From Candidatus Limivivens merdigallinarum (GTDB taxonomy: Bacteria; Bacillota; Clostridia; Lachnospirales; Lachnospiraceae): DNA of 33,615 bases. Both the position numbers and the translations under genes were made by a program. The notes beneath the pieces were generated by a model. It worked only from the letters and a program-made list of their open reading frames with translations, ran no database searches and had not been told where the DNA came from. Shown in pieces: positions 16,722-25,820 of the stretch. Every line of letters begins with the position of its first letter. The stretch's first letter is position 1. The DNA is taken from positions 1 to 33,615 of the forward strand of contig DVFT01000188.1 in the NCBI GenBank assembly GCA_018713105.1, in the 5' to 3' direction.

Positions 16722-17915
16722 TCAGCCGTTCTGTACATTCGACTGGATCCAGTTTTCAATATGATCCGCAATCACATCATTGTTAAGCTCCTGGAACATA
16801 AAATGGGAATTGCCTGTGATGCCTTCCTCTGGAAGATCTACCACCGTACAGTTTCCGCCCTGTTCCGTGTACGCCTGTTCGAAATCATAGCATGTCTGGC
16901 GCATCGCCTGCCACATGGCGGTTGCCTGGATTGCCGGATCGCCGTTGTCGATATAATCACCAAAATATATGGTGACCGGAATCTTCTTTTCTAACAGTGT
17001 CTGAAATTCCTGGGAATCCGTTCCAGGTGCTCCGCCCGGCTCGATGGCTACGATCGCGGCAACATGATCCGTATATTCCACAGCCGTCCATCCCGGACCG
17101 CCGCCCTGGGAATGGGTTACCAGAATCGAATCTTTGCCTGTCCTCTCATATACCTCATCCACCGTAGCTGCCAGCGCTCTTGCTACCATGTCATTGTCAA
17201 AATCATTGCCCATATCGGAAGTCATACCCGTATCCGGAGTCATCTGCCGGAAGAACTGATCCAGAGATTCTTCGTCATTGGGGAACTGGGATCCTTCGTT
17301 TGCCACAGATTCTCCGTTTTCCCATCTTCCGATACGGAACTGCGTATACCATCTCTGATCCAGCGTCTTGGTGCTGATGTCACCGCTCACAGAGGTGGCT
17401 CCAGCCTCTCCCCTTCTCGGTTCATCTACCAGGAATACGCTGTGCCCCATTCTCAGGAACATGTCGGACCAGCCTTCCCTTCCGTCAGGAGTCGTCATCC
17501 AGCCCATACGTGACTGTCCATATCCGTGGAGAAATACCATGGGAAGCCCTGTTTCCTCTTCCGGAATCTGGTAGAGGACATTCGCGTGATCCACATGAGC
17601 CGTCTGTCCGGCGCCGCTCTCTTCCCACTGGTCTTCAGGATTAAAGGTTCCATCGGAGGTTATGGTCACTCCGCCGGCAGAAAAGATTCCCTGATCTGCA
17701 ATCACCAGCGGCTCCTGGGCTTCTCCGTCTGCTGTCTCGGTTTCGGCTTCACCTGCTGCCACAGTCTCTGTTCCAGCCGCTGTCTCAGTCTCACCCGCTG
17801 TCTCGGTCTCACTGGTCATCTCCGTTTCCGAAGAAGCCAGGACTGTGCTGCCGCCCATCATGGAACAGGTCATCACACCAGCCAGCAAAATCGCAGCAAT
17901 TCTTTGTTTCTTCAT
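16722..17915 (-). CDS. Exported alpha/beta-hydrolase (esterase/lipase-like)
   Basis: The start is ATG 17915 behind AAGGAGG. The 397-residue protein has a signal peptide (about 1-28), a low-complexity Thr/Glu/Ala linker (about 29-70, repeated TETA and ETET units) and an alpha/beta-hydrolase domain. The oxyanion loop is VFLHGYGQSRMGW, the nucleophile elbow is VTHSQGGG, and the histidine is in GNSHFMF. The Asp is likely in YFGDYIDNGDP. It is probably released outside the cell or held near the wall; no lipobox or sorting motif is seen. The substrate is unknown. It has its own promoter at 17966-17994 and stands alone. Confidence 0.85.
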   Translation of the reverse strand: MKKQRIAAILLAGVMTCSMMGGSTVLASSETEMTSETETAGETETAAGTETVAAGEAETETADGEAQEPLVIADQGIFSAGGVTITSDGTFNPEDQWEESGAGQTAHVDHANVLYQIPEEETGLPMVFLHGYGQSRMGWMTTPDGREGWSDMFLRMGHSVFLVDEPRRGEAGATSVSGDISTKTLDQRWYTQFRIGRWENGESVANEGSQFPNDEESLDQFFRQMTPDTGMTSDMGNDFDNDMVARALAATVDEVYERTGKDSILVTHSQGGGPGWTAVEYTDHVAAIVAIEPGGAPGTDSQEFQTLLEKKIPVTIYFGDYIDNGDPAIQATAMWQAMRQTCYDFEQAYTEQGGNCTVVDLPEEGITGNSHFMFQELNNDVIADHIENWIQSNVQNG

Positions 17916-17965
17916 AAATTTGATTCCTCCTTGCAACTGATTGTTTCTTTCATTTGGATAGTCTC

Positions 17966-17994
17966 ATTATAAGCAATCAGTTCCATTTACAGAA
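17966..17994 (-). promoter_or_regulatory. Promoter of the exported hydrolase gene
   Basis: On the minus strand TTCTGT (17994-17989), a 17-bp spacer and TATAAT (17971-17966), about 50 bp before ATG 17915. Confidence 0.55.
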
Positions 17995-18169
17995 GACTCC
18001 TTTCGTTTCTCAGTATTTACCTTGGGTTTTATACCCGGTCTTCTCTTCCAGATATTCTTTTTCCGATTTTTTTATTTTGTTGTTTTTCCAACATACTTTT
18101 TTCTTCTCTTCTGTTATCTTTATCCCATCAGCCACGAAACGACTTTTTTCGTAGAGGAGGATATTTTTC

Positions 18170-18781
18170 ATGATACGCAGAATCATAGAGATTGACCAGG
18201 AAACATGCAATGGCTGCGGTCTCTGCGCCAAAGCCTGCCACGAAGGCGCCATCGGCATGATCAACGGAAAAGCTCAGCTTCTCCGTGATGACTACTGCGA
18301 TGGTTTGGGAGACTGCCTGCCGGCATGTCCTGCAGGCGCCATCAAGTTCGTAGAACGTGAGGCTCTTGATTATAACGAAAAGGCAGTGGAGGAAAACAAG
18401 AAAAAGCAGGCATCCATGCTCTGCCAATGGCCTGTGCAGATCAAGCTGGTTCCGATCCGTGCTCCTTATTTTGAAGGCTGCCACCTTCTGATTGCGGCGG
18501 ACTGCACCGCCTATGCCTGCGGCAGCTTCCACCAGAAATTTATGGGAGGAAACGTGACGCTCATAGGATGCCCCAAGCTTGACAGCACGGACTACAGCGA
18601 AAAGCTCACAGAAATCATCCGTCAAAACCAGATCCAAAGCGTGACCATCGTCAAAATGGAAGTCCCCTGCTGCAACGGGATCCGTCACGCTGCCGTGACT
18701 GCGCTGCAAAACAGCGGAAAATCTATTCCCTGCCATGTGGTCACGATTTCCACCGACGGCAGAATCCTTGAAGAACTCTGA
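18170..18781 (+). CDS. 4Fe-4S dicluster protein, electron-transfer partner of Hcp
   Basis: A 203-residue cytoplasmic iron-sulfur protein. The first cluster motif is CNGCGLCAKACHEGAI (13-28). The second is CDGLGDCLPACPAGAI (43-58), with the four-residue gap common in this family. The remainder is a domain with further cysteines (CTAYACG, GCPKLD, VPCCNGIRHAA) found in proteins encoded beside hydroxylamine reductase in Clostridia. The start has AGAGGAGG. It is 66 bp upstream of the hcp gene on the same strand. It probably hands electrons to Hcp; this role is inferred from the pairing. Confidence 0.85.
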   Translation: MIRRIIEIDQETCNGCGLCAKACHEGAIGMINGKAQLLRDDYCDGLGDCLPACPAGAIKFVEREALDYNEKAVEENKKKQASMLCQWPVQIKLVPIRAPYFEGCHLLIAADCTAYACGSFHQKFMGGNVTLIGCPKLDSTDYSEKLTEIIRQNQIQSVTIVKMEVPCCNGIRHAAVTALQNSGKSIPCHVVTISTDGRILEEL

Positions 18782-18847
18782 CGGCTTCCTTAAAACCTAG
18801 GCCCGCCGAAAAACATTTCACAACATAACCCGCAGAAAGGAAAAAGA

Positions 18848-20446
18848 ATGATGAATACCCAAATGTTTTGTTTTCAATGCGAACAGACCGCTCACTGTAC
18901 CGGATGTACCGGAAAGATGGGTGTCTGTGGAAAAACCTCATCCGTAGCGAAGCTTCAGGATGACCTAACCGGCGCCCTCATCGGGCTTGCCCGCGCCTGC
19001 ATGAACCAGGGACGCACCCCCGATACAGACCGTCTGATTCTTGAGGGGCTCTTTACCACTGTGACCAACGTAAACTTTAATGAAGAAACCATCCAGGCTC
19101 TCACTGAAAAAGTAAATCAGGCAAAGGCTGCCCTGGTTCCCGGCTGTGCCGCCTGCGCCGCTCCGTGCAATGCTTCGGAAAACTATGACATGCGTAAGCT
19201 TTGGGACGCCGAAGCAGATATCCGTTCCCTGAAATCCCTGATCCTGTTTGGGATCCGTGGGATGGCTGCCTACGCTTACCATGCTTATGTGCTGGGATAT
19301 CAGAACGAAGAGGTAAATTCCTTTTTCTACAAAGCCCTGTTTACCCTCTCCCAGGATCTTCCCATGGAGGAGCTGCTTCCCATCGTCCTGGAAGTGGGCA
19401 AGGTGAATCTTACCTGTATGGAGCTGCTGGACAAAGCAAATACAGAGACCTTCGGAACTCCTTCCCCTGTGTCCGTTCCCCTTTCCGTGGAAAAAGGACC
19501 GTTCATCGTCATCAGCGGCCATGATCTCTATGACCTGAAACTGCTCCTTGAACAGACGGAAGGAAAAGGGATCCATATCTACACCCACGGTGAGATGCTT
19601 CCGGCACACGGCTATCCGGAATTGAAAAAATATCCTCATCTGAAAGGAAATTTCGGTACTGCCTGGCAGAATCAGCAAAAGGAATTTGCCAACATTCCTG
19701 CGCCCATTCTCTTCACCACCAACTGCCTCATGCCGGTGAAGGAATCTTATGCGGACCGTGTCTTTACCACTGAAGTCGTATCCTACCCTGGAATGGTCCA
19801 TGTGGGAGAAGACCGGGATTTCACCCCCGTCATCGAAAAAGCCTTAGAGCTTGGCGGATATCCGGAGGACCGTGCATTTACCGGGATCAACGGCGGAGAT
19901 ACCGTCATGACCGGTTTTGGCCATGGCGCCGTGCTCTCCCATGCCGGAGAGGTGGTAAACGCTGTCAAAAATGGACAGATCCGTCATTTCTTCCTGGTGG
20001 GAGGCTGCGACGGAGCACGCACCGGACGGAACTACTATACCGATTTCGTAAAGCTTGCCCCCAAGGATACCATCATCCTGACCCTTGCCTGCGGCAAATA
20101 CCGCTTCAATGACCTGGAGCTTGGAACCGTGGCAGGGCTCCCCAGGCTCATGGATATGGGGCAGTGCAACGACGCCTACGGTGCTATCCGCGTGGCTCTT
20201 GCCCTCTCGGAAGCCTTCGGCGTAGGAGTCAATGAGCTTCCTCTGTCCCTGGTATTGTCCTGGTATGAACAGAAAGCTGTGTGTATCCTCCTGACCCTCC
20301 TGCACCTTGGAATCAAGAATATCCGCCTGGGTCCGTCCCTGCCGGCTTTCCTCTCTCCCAATGTCCTGGATTTCCTTGTAAAGGAATATCAGATCGCACC
20401 GATTTCTACACCGGAAGAGGATCTGAAAGCTCTCATGGGAGTTTAA
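18848..20446 (+). CDS. hcp: Hydroxylamine reductase / hybrid-cluster protein
   Basis: Hcp reduces NO (and hydroxylamine in vitro) in anaerobes and protects from nitrosative stress. The 532-residue protein starts with the Fe-S motif cysteines C8, C11, C20 and C27. Candidate ligands of the hybrid cluster are all seen in the expected order: His in ISGHDLYDLK, Glu in THGEMLPAHGYPELKK, Cys in FTTNCLMP, LVGGCDGARTGRNYY, LTLACGKYRF and MGQCNDAYGA, and Glu/Lys in LSWYEQKA. The start ATGATG follows AGGAAAAAG. The protein looks complete and active. Confidence 0.95.
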   Translation: MMNTQMFCFQCEQTAHCTGCTGKMGVCGKTSSVAKLQDDLTGALIGLARACMNQGRTPDTDRLILEGLFTTVTNVNFNEETIQALTEKVNQAKAALVPGCAACAAPCNASENYDMRKLWDAEADIRSLKSLILFGIRGMAAYAYHAYVLGYQNEEVNSFFYKALFTLSQDLPMEELLPIVLEVGKVNLTCMELLDKANTETFGTPSPVSVPLSVEKGPFIVISGHDLYDLKLLLEQTEGKGIHIYTHGEMLPAHGYPELKKYPHLKGNFGTAWQNQQKEFANIPAPILFTTNCLMPVKESYADRVFTTEVVSYPGMVHVGEDRDFTPVIEKALELGGYPEDRAFTGINGGDTVMTGFGHGAVLSHAGEVVNAVKNGQIRHFFLVGGCDGARTGRNYYTDFVKLAPKDTIILTLACGKYRFNDLELGTVAGLPRLMDMGQCNDAYGAIRVALALSEAFGVGVNELPLSLVLSWYEQKAVCILLTLLHLGIKNIRLGPSLPAFLSPNVLDFLVKEYQIAPISTPEEDLKALMGV

Positions 20447-20468
20447 TGTCCAACGGATTCCCCCGTGT

Positions 20469-20497
20469 TTGACTTTATCCCGTCCATCATGTATCAT
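20469..20497 (+). promoter_or_regulatory. Promoter of the EAL-protein / Y-family polymerase operon
   Basis: TTGACT (20469-20474), a 17-bp spacer and TATCAT (20492-20497), about 36 bp before ATG 20534. No GAAC...GTTC LexA-type site was seen here. Confidence 0.55.
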
Positions 20498-20533
20498 ATA
20501 AAAAAAGGTATTTGTTGGACGGAGGGGGACCAT

Positions 20534-22852
20534 ATGATCGATCAAAAATTGCAAAAACAACTTCGCAAGGCAATGATCCTTGTGTTTCTTATCATAGCCA
20601 TTGTCTTTGTCATTGGAGGTCTGTTCTCCGCTTACCTTTACAATTCCCGGCAGGATTCCATCCACGCGCAGGTAATCGCAGAAGTGGAGGAATACAAAAA
20701 CCGTATTATGAAACAGCTGGAGGCAGACTTCCAGACTCTTTCCACACTCTCTGCTTTTCTGGATTCCAACAACACTGCTGACAAAGAGAGTCTAGCCCAA
20801 AGGCTGGATGCATCCAACCAAAGCAATTCCTTTCTCACCCTCATATATTTTGACCTGGACGGTACCGGAGTCATCTCTACACTTGGCCAGGATCCTATCA
20901 AAGATGCCAGCCTGTCCGATCTTTCCGAAGAGGGTCGGCGCGTAGTAGAACTCGCTTTAAAAGGAGAAAATGCAGTCTCCAAGATGTTCCAAAGTGCCGT
21001 CTCTGGCAACCAGCTTTTTGTCTACAGTGTCCCGGTTTATGACGGAGATACCATCATCGGGGCGCTCGCTGCCAGCGACCACATGGAAATCTTTGCGGAT
21101 ATTTTGTCGGGAAATACCGTCTTTGGCGGAGGCGGTTATATCCATCTCTTAAGCTCCAGCGGAACCTTCCTGGTTCGTTCATCTAAAACGGTTGTAAAGG
21201 CAGATATCCCTTCCCTCTTTGATGGTCCCTATTTGTCCGGGGAATCCCGTGAAACTGTCCGGAAAGCGCTGGAGAATGGGGAACGTGTCTTCTCGTCCTT
21301 CAATTATGAAGGCAAATCCTATCCGTTTCTTTTGGAACCGGTGGGACTGAACGACTGGTATCTGTTCTGTGTAAATACCGGAGAGGGGCTGACTGCAAAT
21401 TTCAATACCTCCGCCCTGGTGACGGAGATCGTGTTTGCCTTGATTCTGATCCTGCTGCTTTTCTTTATGTTGTATGGCTACCGCCTGCTGCGCAATTATA
21501 ATAAAAGCCTGACAAGACTCGCCTACTGTGATCCCATCACCGGAGCTGAGAATATATCCCGGTTCCGGCAGCGGCTTTTGGAGATTTTGCCGGAATCCGG
21601 CGGCGCTGTGGTCAAATTCAGCATCCGGCAGTTTTCTTTCCTGAATGAAATATTCGGAAATGAAAAGACGACCCGTCTGCTCTGCCAGATCACAGAAACT
21701 GCCGGACATCATTTTCACTCAGGTGAGTTTTTCTGCCACCACACAGAAGATATCTTCTATTTCTTTCTGGCAGAAACTGACGAACAAACCATACGCAGCC
21801 GATTGGACACTTTTCTGCAGGAACTCGGGCACAAAACGGATATCAGCCAGACCAACTACCAGCTGGCTTTCTACTGCGGGGTAGCTCTGTCTCAGGGCGG
21901 CGGTGACCCCGAGCAGACGGCAGATATCCTGATGACCCATGTCCAGTTCGCCCTGAACAAGGCGGAAGGCTCCCACAGCAACTTTATCTGGTTTTTCGAC
22001 TCAGAGCTCCATAAGCAGGAAGAGCTGGAAAACTATATTGAAAGCCACATGCACCAAGCGCTGGCAAAGGAAGAGTTCAAGCTGTTCCTGCAGCCTAAGA
22101 AAAACCTGAAGACCGGAGAGCTGGAAAGCGCCGAGGCACTGGTACGCTGGAAACCGGACGACGGACGGCTGCTTTTTCCCAATCAGTTTATCCCCCTGTT
22201 TGAGCAGAATGGATTTTGTGTGGAATTGGATCTCTATATGGTAGAGCAAGCGTGCCGCCTGATCCGTTCCTGGATAGACTGTGAGATTGTTCCGATTCCG
22301 ATCTCGGTAAACCAGTCAAAGCTTTTGTTCTTTGAGCCGGATTATGTACAGACCCTGGAAGGAATTCTGGAACGCTACCAGGTCAGTCCTAAGTTTATTA
22401 TCCTGGAAATCCTGGAAGGTCTGGCTCTTGAGAATGTGGAAGAATTGAATAAAAAAATCTCTCAGCTTCAGGAAGCAGGCTTCCGTATCTCCCTGGACGA
22501 CTTCGGCAGCGGCTACTCCTCTATGAATACCTTAAGCCGTCTAAAGATCAACGAGCTGAAGCTGGACCGCGGCTTTCTCTTAAGCGCCGCCGGTCCGGAA
22601 CATGAAAAAAGCCGTCTGATCATGGGACAGATCATCCAACTCTCCCACCAGCTTGATATTTCCACTGTTTCGGAAGGTGTAGAGACAGCCGAGGATGAAG
22701 AATTCATCCGCTCCATCGGCTGTGATGTAGGACAGGGCTATTTTTACCACCGTCCCATCAGTGCAAAGGAGTTTCACGAAATCTATATGGCAGAACCAGG
22801 CAAACGTTCTATGAATGTCTCTGCTGCTTCTGCAAATCCAAAATCCGACTAG
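20534..22852 (+). CDS. Membrane-bound c-di-GMP phosphodiesterase: sensor domain, degenerate GGDEF, EAL
   Basis: The start is ATG 20534 behind GGAGGGGG. The 772-residue protein has a membrane span at 13-35, an extracytoplasmic Cache-like sensor domain (about 36-296), a second span (297-316), a GGDEF-like domain (about 327-487) and an EAL domain (about 512-760). The GGDEF signature is lost: the equivalent place reads HTEDIFYF (403-410). The EAL domain keeps E534 (EAL), N593, E625, D655/D656 (DDFGSGYSS), K676, E714 and Q734, so it should hydrolyse c-di-GMP. The dead GGDEF could be a GTP-binding regulator. The polymerase gene starts 16 bp after the stop. Confidence 0.92.
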   Translation: MIDQKLQKQLRKAMILVFLIIAIVFVIGGLFSAYLYNSRQDSIHAQVIAEVEEYKNRIMKQLEADFQTLSTLSAFLDSNNTADKESLAQRLDASNQSNSFLTLIYFDLDGTGVISTLGQDPIKDASLSDLSEEGRRVVELALKGENAVSKMFQSAVSGNQLFVYSVPVYDGDTIIGALAASDHMEIFADILSGNTVFGGGGYIHLLSSSGTFLVRSSKTVVKADIPSLFDGPYLSGESRETVRKALENGERVFSSFNYEGKSYPFLLEPVGLNDWYLFCVNTGEGLTANFNTSALVTEIVFALILILLLFFMLYGYRLLRNYNKSLTRLAYCDPITGAENISRFRQRLLEILPESGGAVVKFSIRQFSFLNEIFGNEKTTRLLCQITETAGHHFHSGEFFCHHTEDIFYFFLAETDEQTIRSRLDTFLQELGHKTDISQTNYQLAFYCGVALSQGGGDPEQTADILMTHVQFALNKAEGSHSNFIWFFDSELHKQEELENYIESHMHQALAKEEFKLFLQPKKNLKTGELESAEALVRWKPDDGRLLFPNQFIPLFEQNGFCVELDLYMVEQACRLIRSWIDCEIVPIPISVNQSKLLFFEPDYVQTLEGILERYQVSPKFIILEILEGLALENVEELNKKISQLQEAGFRISLDDFGSGYSSMNTLSRLKINELKLDRGFLLSAAGPEHEKSRLIMGQIIQLSHQLDISTVSEGVETAEDEEFIRSIGCDVGQGYFYHRPISAKEFHEIYMAEPGKRSMNVSAASANPKSD

Positions 22853-22868
22853 GCAGGAGGGAGCGCTT

Positions 22869-24392
22869 ATGGCGGATAAAACGTATATTGCCATTGACTT
22901 GAAATCCTTCTATGCCTCTGTAGAATGCAGGGAACGCAGTCTGGATCCTATGGAGACCAATCTGGTAGTGGCAGATCCGACCAGGACATCCAAGACCATC
23001 TGTCTCGCCGTCTCGCCGGCTCTGAAAGCGTATGGGATTCCCGGACGCCCCCGTCTGTTTGAGGTGGAACAAAAGATCCGGGAGGTCAACGCAAAACGCC
23101 GCTGGGATGCTCCCGGCAATCTTCTCACAGGATCGTCCTGCCTGGATTCGGAGCTCAAGGCCGATCCTTCCCTGGCGGTTGACTTTGTGACCGCCCCTCC
23201 CAGAATGGCGCGTTATATGGAAATCAGCGCACAGATCTATCAGATATATCTCAAATACATCGCCCCTGAGGACATGCATGTCTATTCCATTGACGAGGTC
23301 TTCATTGACGCTACCGGCTATTTGAAAACCTATCATCTGACTGCCCGTGAGCTTGCCAGGAGGATCATCCTGGATATCCTAGACACCACTCAGATTACCG
23401 CCACTGCCGGCATCGGCACTAACCTGTATCTCTGCAAGACCGCCATGGATATCGAGGCAAAGCATATCCCGGCAGACGCAAACGGCGTGCGGATCGCGGA
23501 GCTTACCGAGGAATCCTACCGCCGTTCCCTCTGGACCCACCGCCCCCTCACGGATTTCTGGCGTGTGGGCAGGGGCTATGCCCGCAAACTGGAGAAGCAT
23601 GGTATGTTTACCATGGGAGATATCGCCAGGTGCTCCCTTGGAAAACCTACGGACTACTACAATGAGGATCTGTTGTATCAGCTGTTCGGCGTCAACGCAG
23701 AACTGCTGATCGACCATGCCTGGGGATGGGAGCCCTGTACCATTGCCGATATCAAAGCGTACAAGCCTGCCAGCAGCAGCATCGGCTCCGGTCAGGTTCT
23801 CCCCTGCCCTTACCCCTTCCAGAAAGCCCGCCTGGCGGTTCAGGAAATGGCGGATCTTCTGGCGCTTGGCCTGGTGGACAAGGGACTGGTGACCAGCCAG
23901 ATGGTCCTCACCGTGGGCTACGACATTGACAATCTGAAGCACCCTGATTTCAAAGAACACTATCAGGGGGAAATCCAGACAGATCGGTACGGCAGGGCGG
24001 TTCCCAAGCATGCCCACGGCACAGTCAACTTACAGAAAGCCACTTCCTCCTCCCGCAAGCTTACCCAGGCAGTCACAGAGCTCTTTGACCGCATCGTGGA
24101 TCCTACGCTTCTCATCCGAAGGATCAACATGGCGGCTGCCCGCATCTTGCCCGAGTCGGAGGTCAAACAGGAGGAAACCTACGAACAGCTGGATCTTTTC
24201 ACCGACTATGAATCCCTGAAAAAACAAAAGGAACGGGAAGACGCGGAGCTTTCCCGGGAAAAAAAGATGCAGCAGGCAATGCTTGCAATCAAAAAGAAAT
24301 ACGGAAAAAATGCAATCCTGAAGGGAATGAATCTGAAAGAAGGCGCCACTGCCCAGGAACGGAACAATCAGATCGGCGGGCACCGCGCCTGA
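22869..24392 (+). CDS. Y-family DNA polymerase (UmuC/UvrX-like)
   Basis: A translesion polymerase of the UmuC/UvrX branch, 507 residues. Catalytic motifs are visible: YIAIDLKSFYASVECRERSL (5-24) and YSIDEVFIDATGY, holding the metal-binding acidic residues. GIGTNLYLCKTAMDIEAKH follows, then the little-finger region with RINMAAARILPE. The C-terminal AILKGMNLKEGATAQERNNQ and IGGHRA are typical for this branch. The start has AGGAGGG. It is followed by a YolD-like gene, its usual partner. It is probably used in SOS or stress mutagenesis, but no SOS operator is seen in front of the operon. Confidence 0.94.
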   Translation: MADKTYIAIDLKSFYASVECRERSLDPMETNLVVADPTRTSKTICLAVSPALKAYGIPGRPRLFEVEQKIREVNAKRRWDAPGNLLTGSSCLDSELKADPSLAVDFVTAPPRMARYMEISAQIYQIYLKYIAPEDMHVYSIDEVFIDATGYLKTYHLTARELARRIILDILDTTQITATAGIGTNLYLCKTAMDIEAKHIPADANGVRIAELTEESYRRSLWTHRPLTDFWRVGRGYARKLEKHGMFTMGDIARCSLGKPTDYYNEDLLYQLFGVNAELLIDHAWGWEPCTIADIKAYKPASSSIGSGQVLPCPYPFQKARLAVQEMADLLALGLVDKGLVTSQMVLTVGYDIDNLKHPDFKEHYQGEIQTDRYGRAVPKHAHGTVNLQKATSSSRKLTQAVTELFDRIVDPTLLIRRINMAAARILPESEVKQEETYEQLDLFTDYESLKKQKEREDAELSREKKMQQAMLAIKKKYGKNAILKGMNLKEGATAQERNNQIGGHRA

Positions 24393-24423
24393 TTCCAGCA
24401 ATGTGAAAAAGAAAGGAGTCCCC

Positions 24424-24843
24424 ATGGAACCCTGCAAAGACGATCCTCACCGTTATGACGATATCATCCATTTGCCGCACCCCATCTCGCGGCGTCATCC
24501 CCAAATGCCAATCAGCGACCGGGCAGCCCAGTTTCTGCCCTTTGCCGCGCTGACCGGATACGGAGATGTCATCCAAGAGACTGCCCGCACCACCGACCGG
24601 AAGCCTGAGCTTTCCGAGGACGAAAAAGCTGCCCTGGAGTACAAACTCAGAGCAGCCTTAAGCTTTCCCGGAGAAAAGCCTGTCATTTCCATCACTTATT
24701 TTGTGTCCGACGAAAGAAAATCCGGTGGCACCTTTCAGACCATTTCGGGTCAGATCAAAAAAATGGAGGAAAACCGCCAGACCCTCGTCCTCACCGACGG
24801 CACCCGGATCAGCCTGGACTGTGTGCTGGATATCCGGCAGTGA
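24424..24843 (+). CDS. YolD-like protein, partner of the Y-family polymerase
   Basis: A 139-residue protein. ATG 24424 follows AAAGGAG; an earlier GTG at 24403 has no ribosome site. It contains the family core: PMPISDRAAQFLPFAALTGY-like text here reading MPISDRAAQFLPFAALTGY, then acidic helices (ELSEDEKAALEYKL), and a C-terminal beta region (TYFVSDERKSGGTFQTISG, IKKMEENRQTLVLTDG). YolD-like proteins are small SOS-associated proteins thought to act as UmuD-like helpers of UvrX-type polymerases. It lies 31 bp after the polymerase. Confidence 0.9.
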   Translation: MEPCKDDPHRYDDIIHLPHPISRRHPQMPISDRAAQFLPFAALTGYGDVIQETARTTDRKPELSEDEKAALEYKLRAALSFPGEKPVISITYFVSDERKSGGTFQTISGQIKKMEENRQTLVLTDGTRISLDCVLDIRQ

Positions 24844-24921
24844 ACCGTTTTCCCGTTATTTTGGCTGGTTTTCTCCAGTGCCGCTGCTGACCCGAAACAG
24901 CCTTCTTGGCGATTCGTCCAG

Positions 24922-25689
24922 TTATTTGACGAACGTGGTCTCCGGTTTGACTGCCCGTGTGGCTAAAAAGGAGGGAATCCCGCACTCATGGAGGTAACCT
25001 TCTCCGTTGGTATCCTCATAGAGATGGGTGAGCACAAAGCCAGCCTCAAGCTGTCCCCCAATCTGTTCCTCCATGGTATGGGAAAACTGAACTCCGCTGT
25101 CCGTATCCGTAAGCTGCTTCATCTGCTCCGGGTTTTTCAGAGGGTTAAAGGGCAGTGTGTTCACGATCTGCCTTTCATCGTCGCTTACGAGAAAATTGAT
25201 CCCGTTATCCAGCCCGCATAAAAGGATCCCGCCCGGCTTCAGCACGCGGTAGCACTCCTGGAAGATCGGCTTTACCTCCTCCACATAGCAGTTGGACACC
25301 GGATGGAAGATCACATCGAATTCCCCATCCTGGAAGGGCAGCCTTTTCGTCATATCTCCACGGATGACCCGCACCGGATATCCCTCCCTTTCGGCAACCA
25401 TCCGCTCGCTTTCCACCTGTTTCTCTGAGTAATCCAGGACGGTACACGCTGCCCCCAGGGCGGAAAAGATCGGGATCTGCTGCCCGCCTCCGCTGGCAAG
25501 CCCCAGAAGCTTTTTCCCCGCAAGCCCCCCGAACCATTCGTGGGGAACCGCCTTGGTGGGCGTCAGATAGACATCCCAGATTCCTTTCCGTGCCTGTTCA
25601 AAAGTTTCGTGGGTGATCGGCTTTCCCCACTCCCAGCCTTCCTCGATCCATTGATCGATGGTTTTGGCATTGATTTCCTGATAATTCAT
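24922..25689 (-). CDS. Class I SAM-dependent methyltransferase
   Basis: The start is ATG 25689 behind AGGAGG; the longer open frame upstream lacks a ribosome site. The 255-residue protein has motif I LLGLASGGGQQIPIFSALGA (about 60-79), the acidic strand end CTVLDYS, motif II/III GDMTKRLPFQDGEFDVIFHP, and RVLKPGGILLCGLDNG. It belongs to the UbiE/Methyltransf_11 group, acting on small molecules. The substrate is not identifiable. The N-terminus INAKTIDQWIEEGWEWGKPI is characteristic of a widespread Firmicute subfamily annotated only as methyltransferase. It is divergent from the response regulator. Confidence 0.9.
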   Translation of the reverse strand: MNYQEINAKTIDQWIEEGWEWGKPITHETFEQARKGIWDVYLTPTKAVPHEWFGGLAGKKLLGLASGGGQQIPIFSALGAACTVLDYSEKQVESERMVAEREGYPVRVIRGDMTKRLPFQDGEFDVIFHPVSNCYVEEVKPIFQECYRVLKPGGILLCGLDNGINFLVSDDERQIVNTLPFNPLKNPEQMKQLTDTDSGVQFSHTMEEQIGGQLEAGFVLTHLYEDTNGEGYLHECGIPSFLATRAVKPETTFVK

Positions 25690-25758
25690 CTTCTTTCTCC
25701 TCCTGTCTGTTGGTTCCCGCATACTGTACCATTTCTGTCTTTCTTTTTCAACCCCATC

Positions 25759-25787
25759 TTGAGCCTTCCCTGCAAGTATCGTATAAT
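25759..25787 (+). promoter_or_regulatory. Promoter of the LytTR two-component operon
   Basis: TTGAGC (25759-25764), an exact 17-bp spacer and TATAAT (25782-25787), 34 bp before ATG 25821. Confidence 0.7.
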
Positions 25788-25820
25788 GGAACAAACAACG
25801 TCAAAAGTGAGGGAATCCAT

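Noticed and set aside
20449..20520. Riboswitch or hairpin in front of the EAL gene (GTCCAAC paired with GTTGGAC)
   Set aside because: The seven-base arms span the promoter itself, so they would not both be in the transcript.
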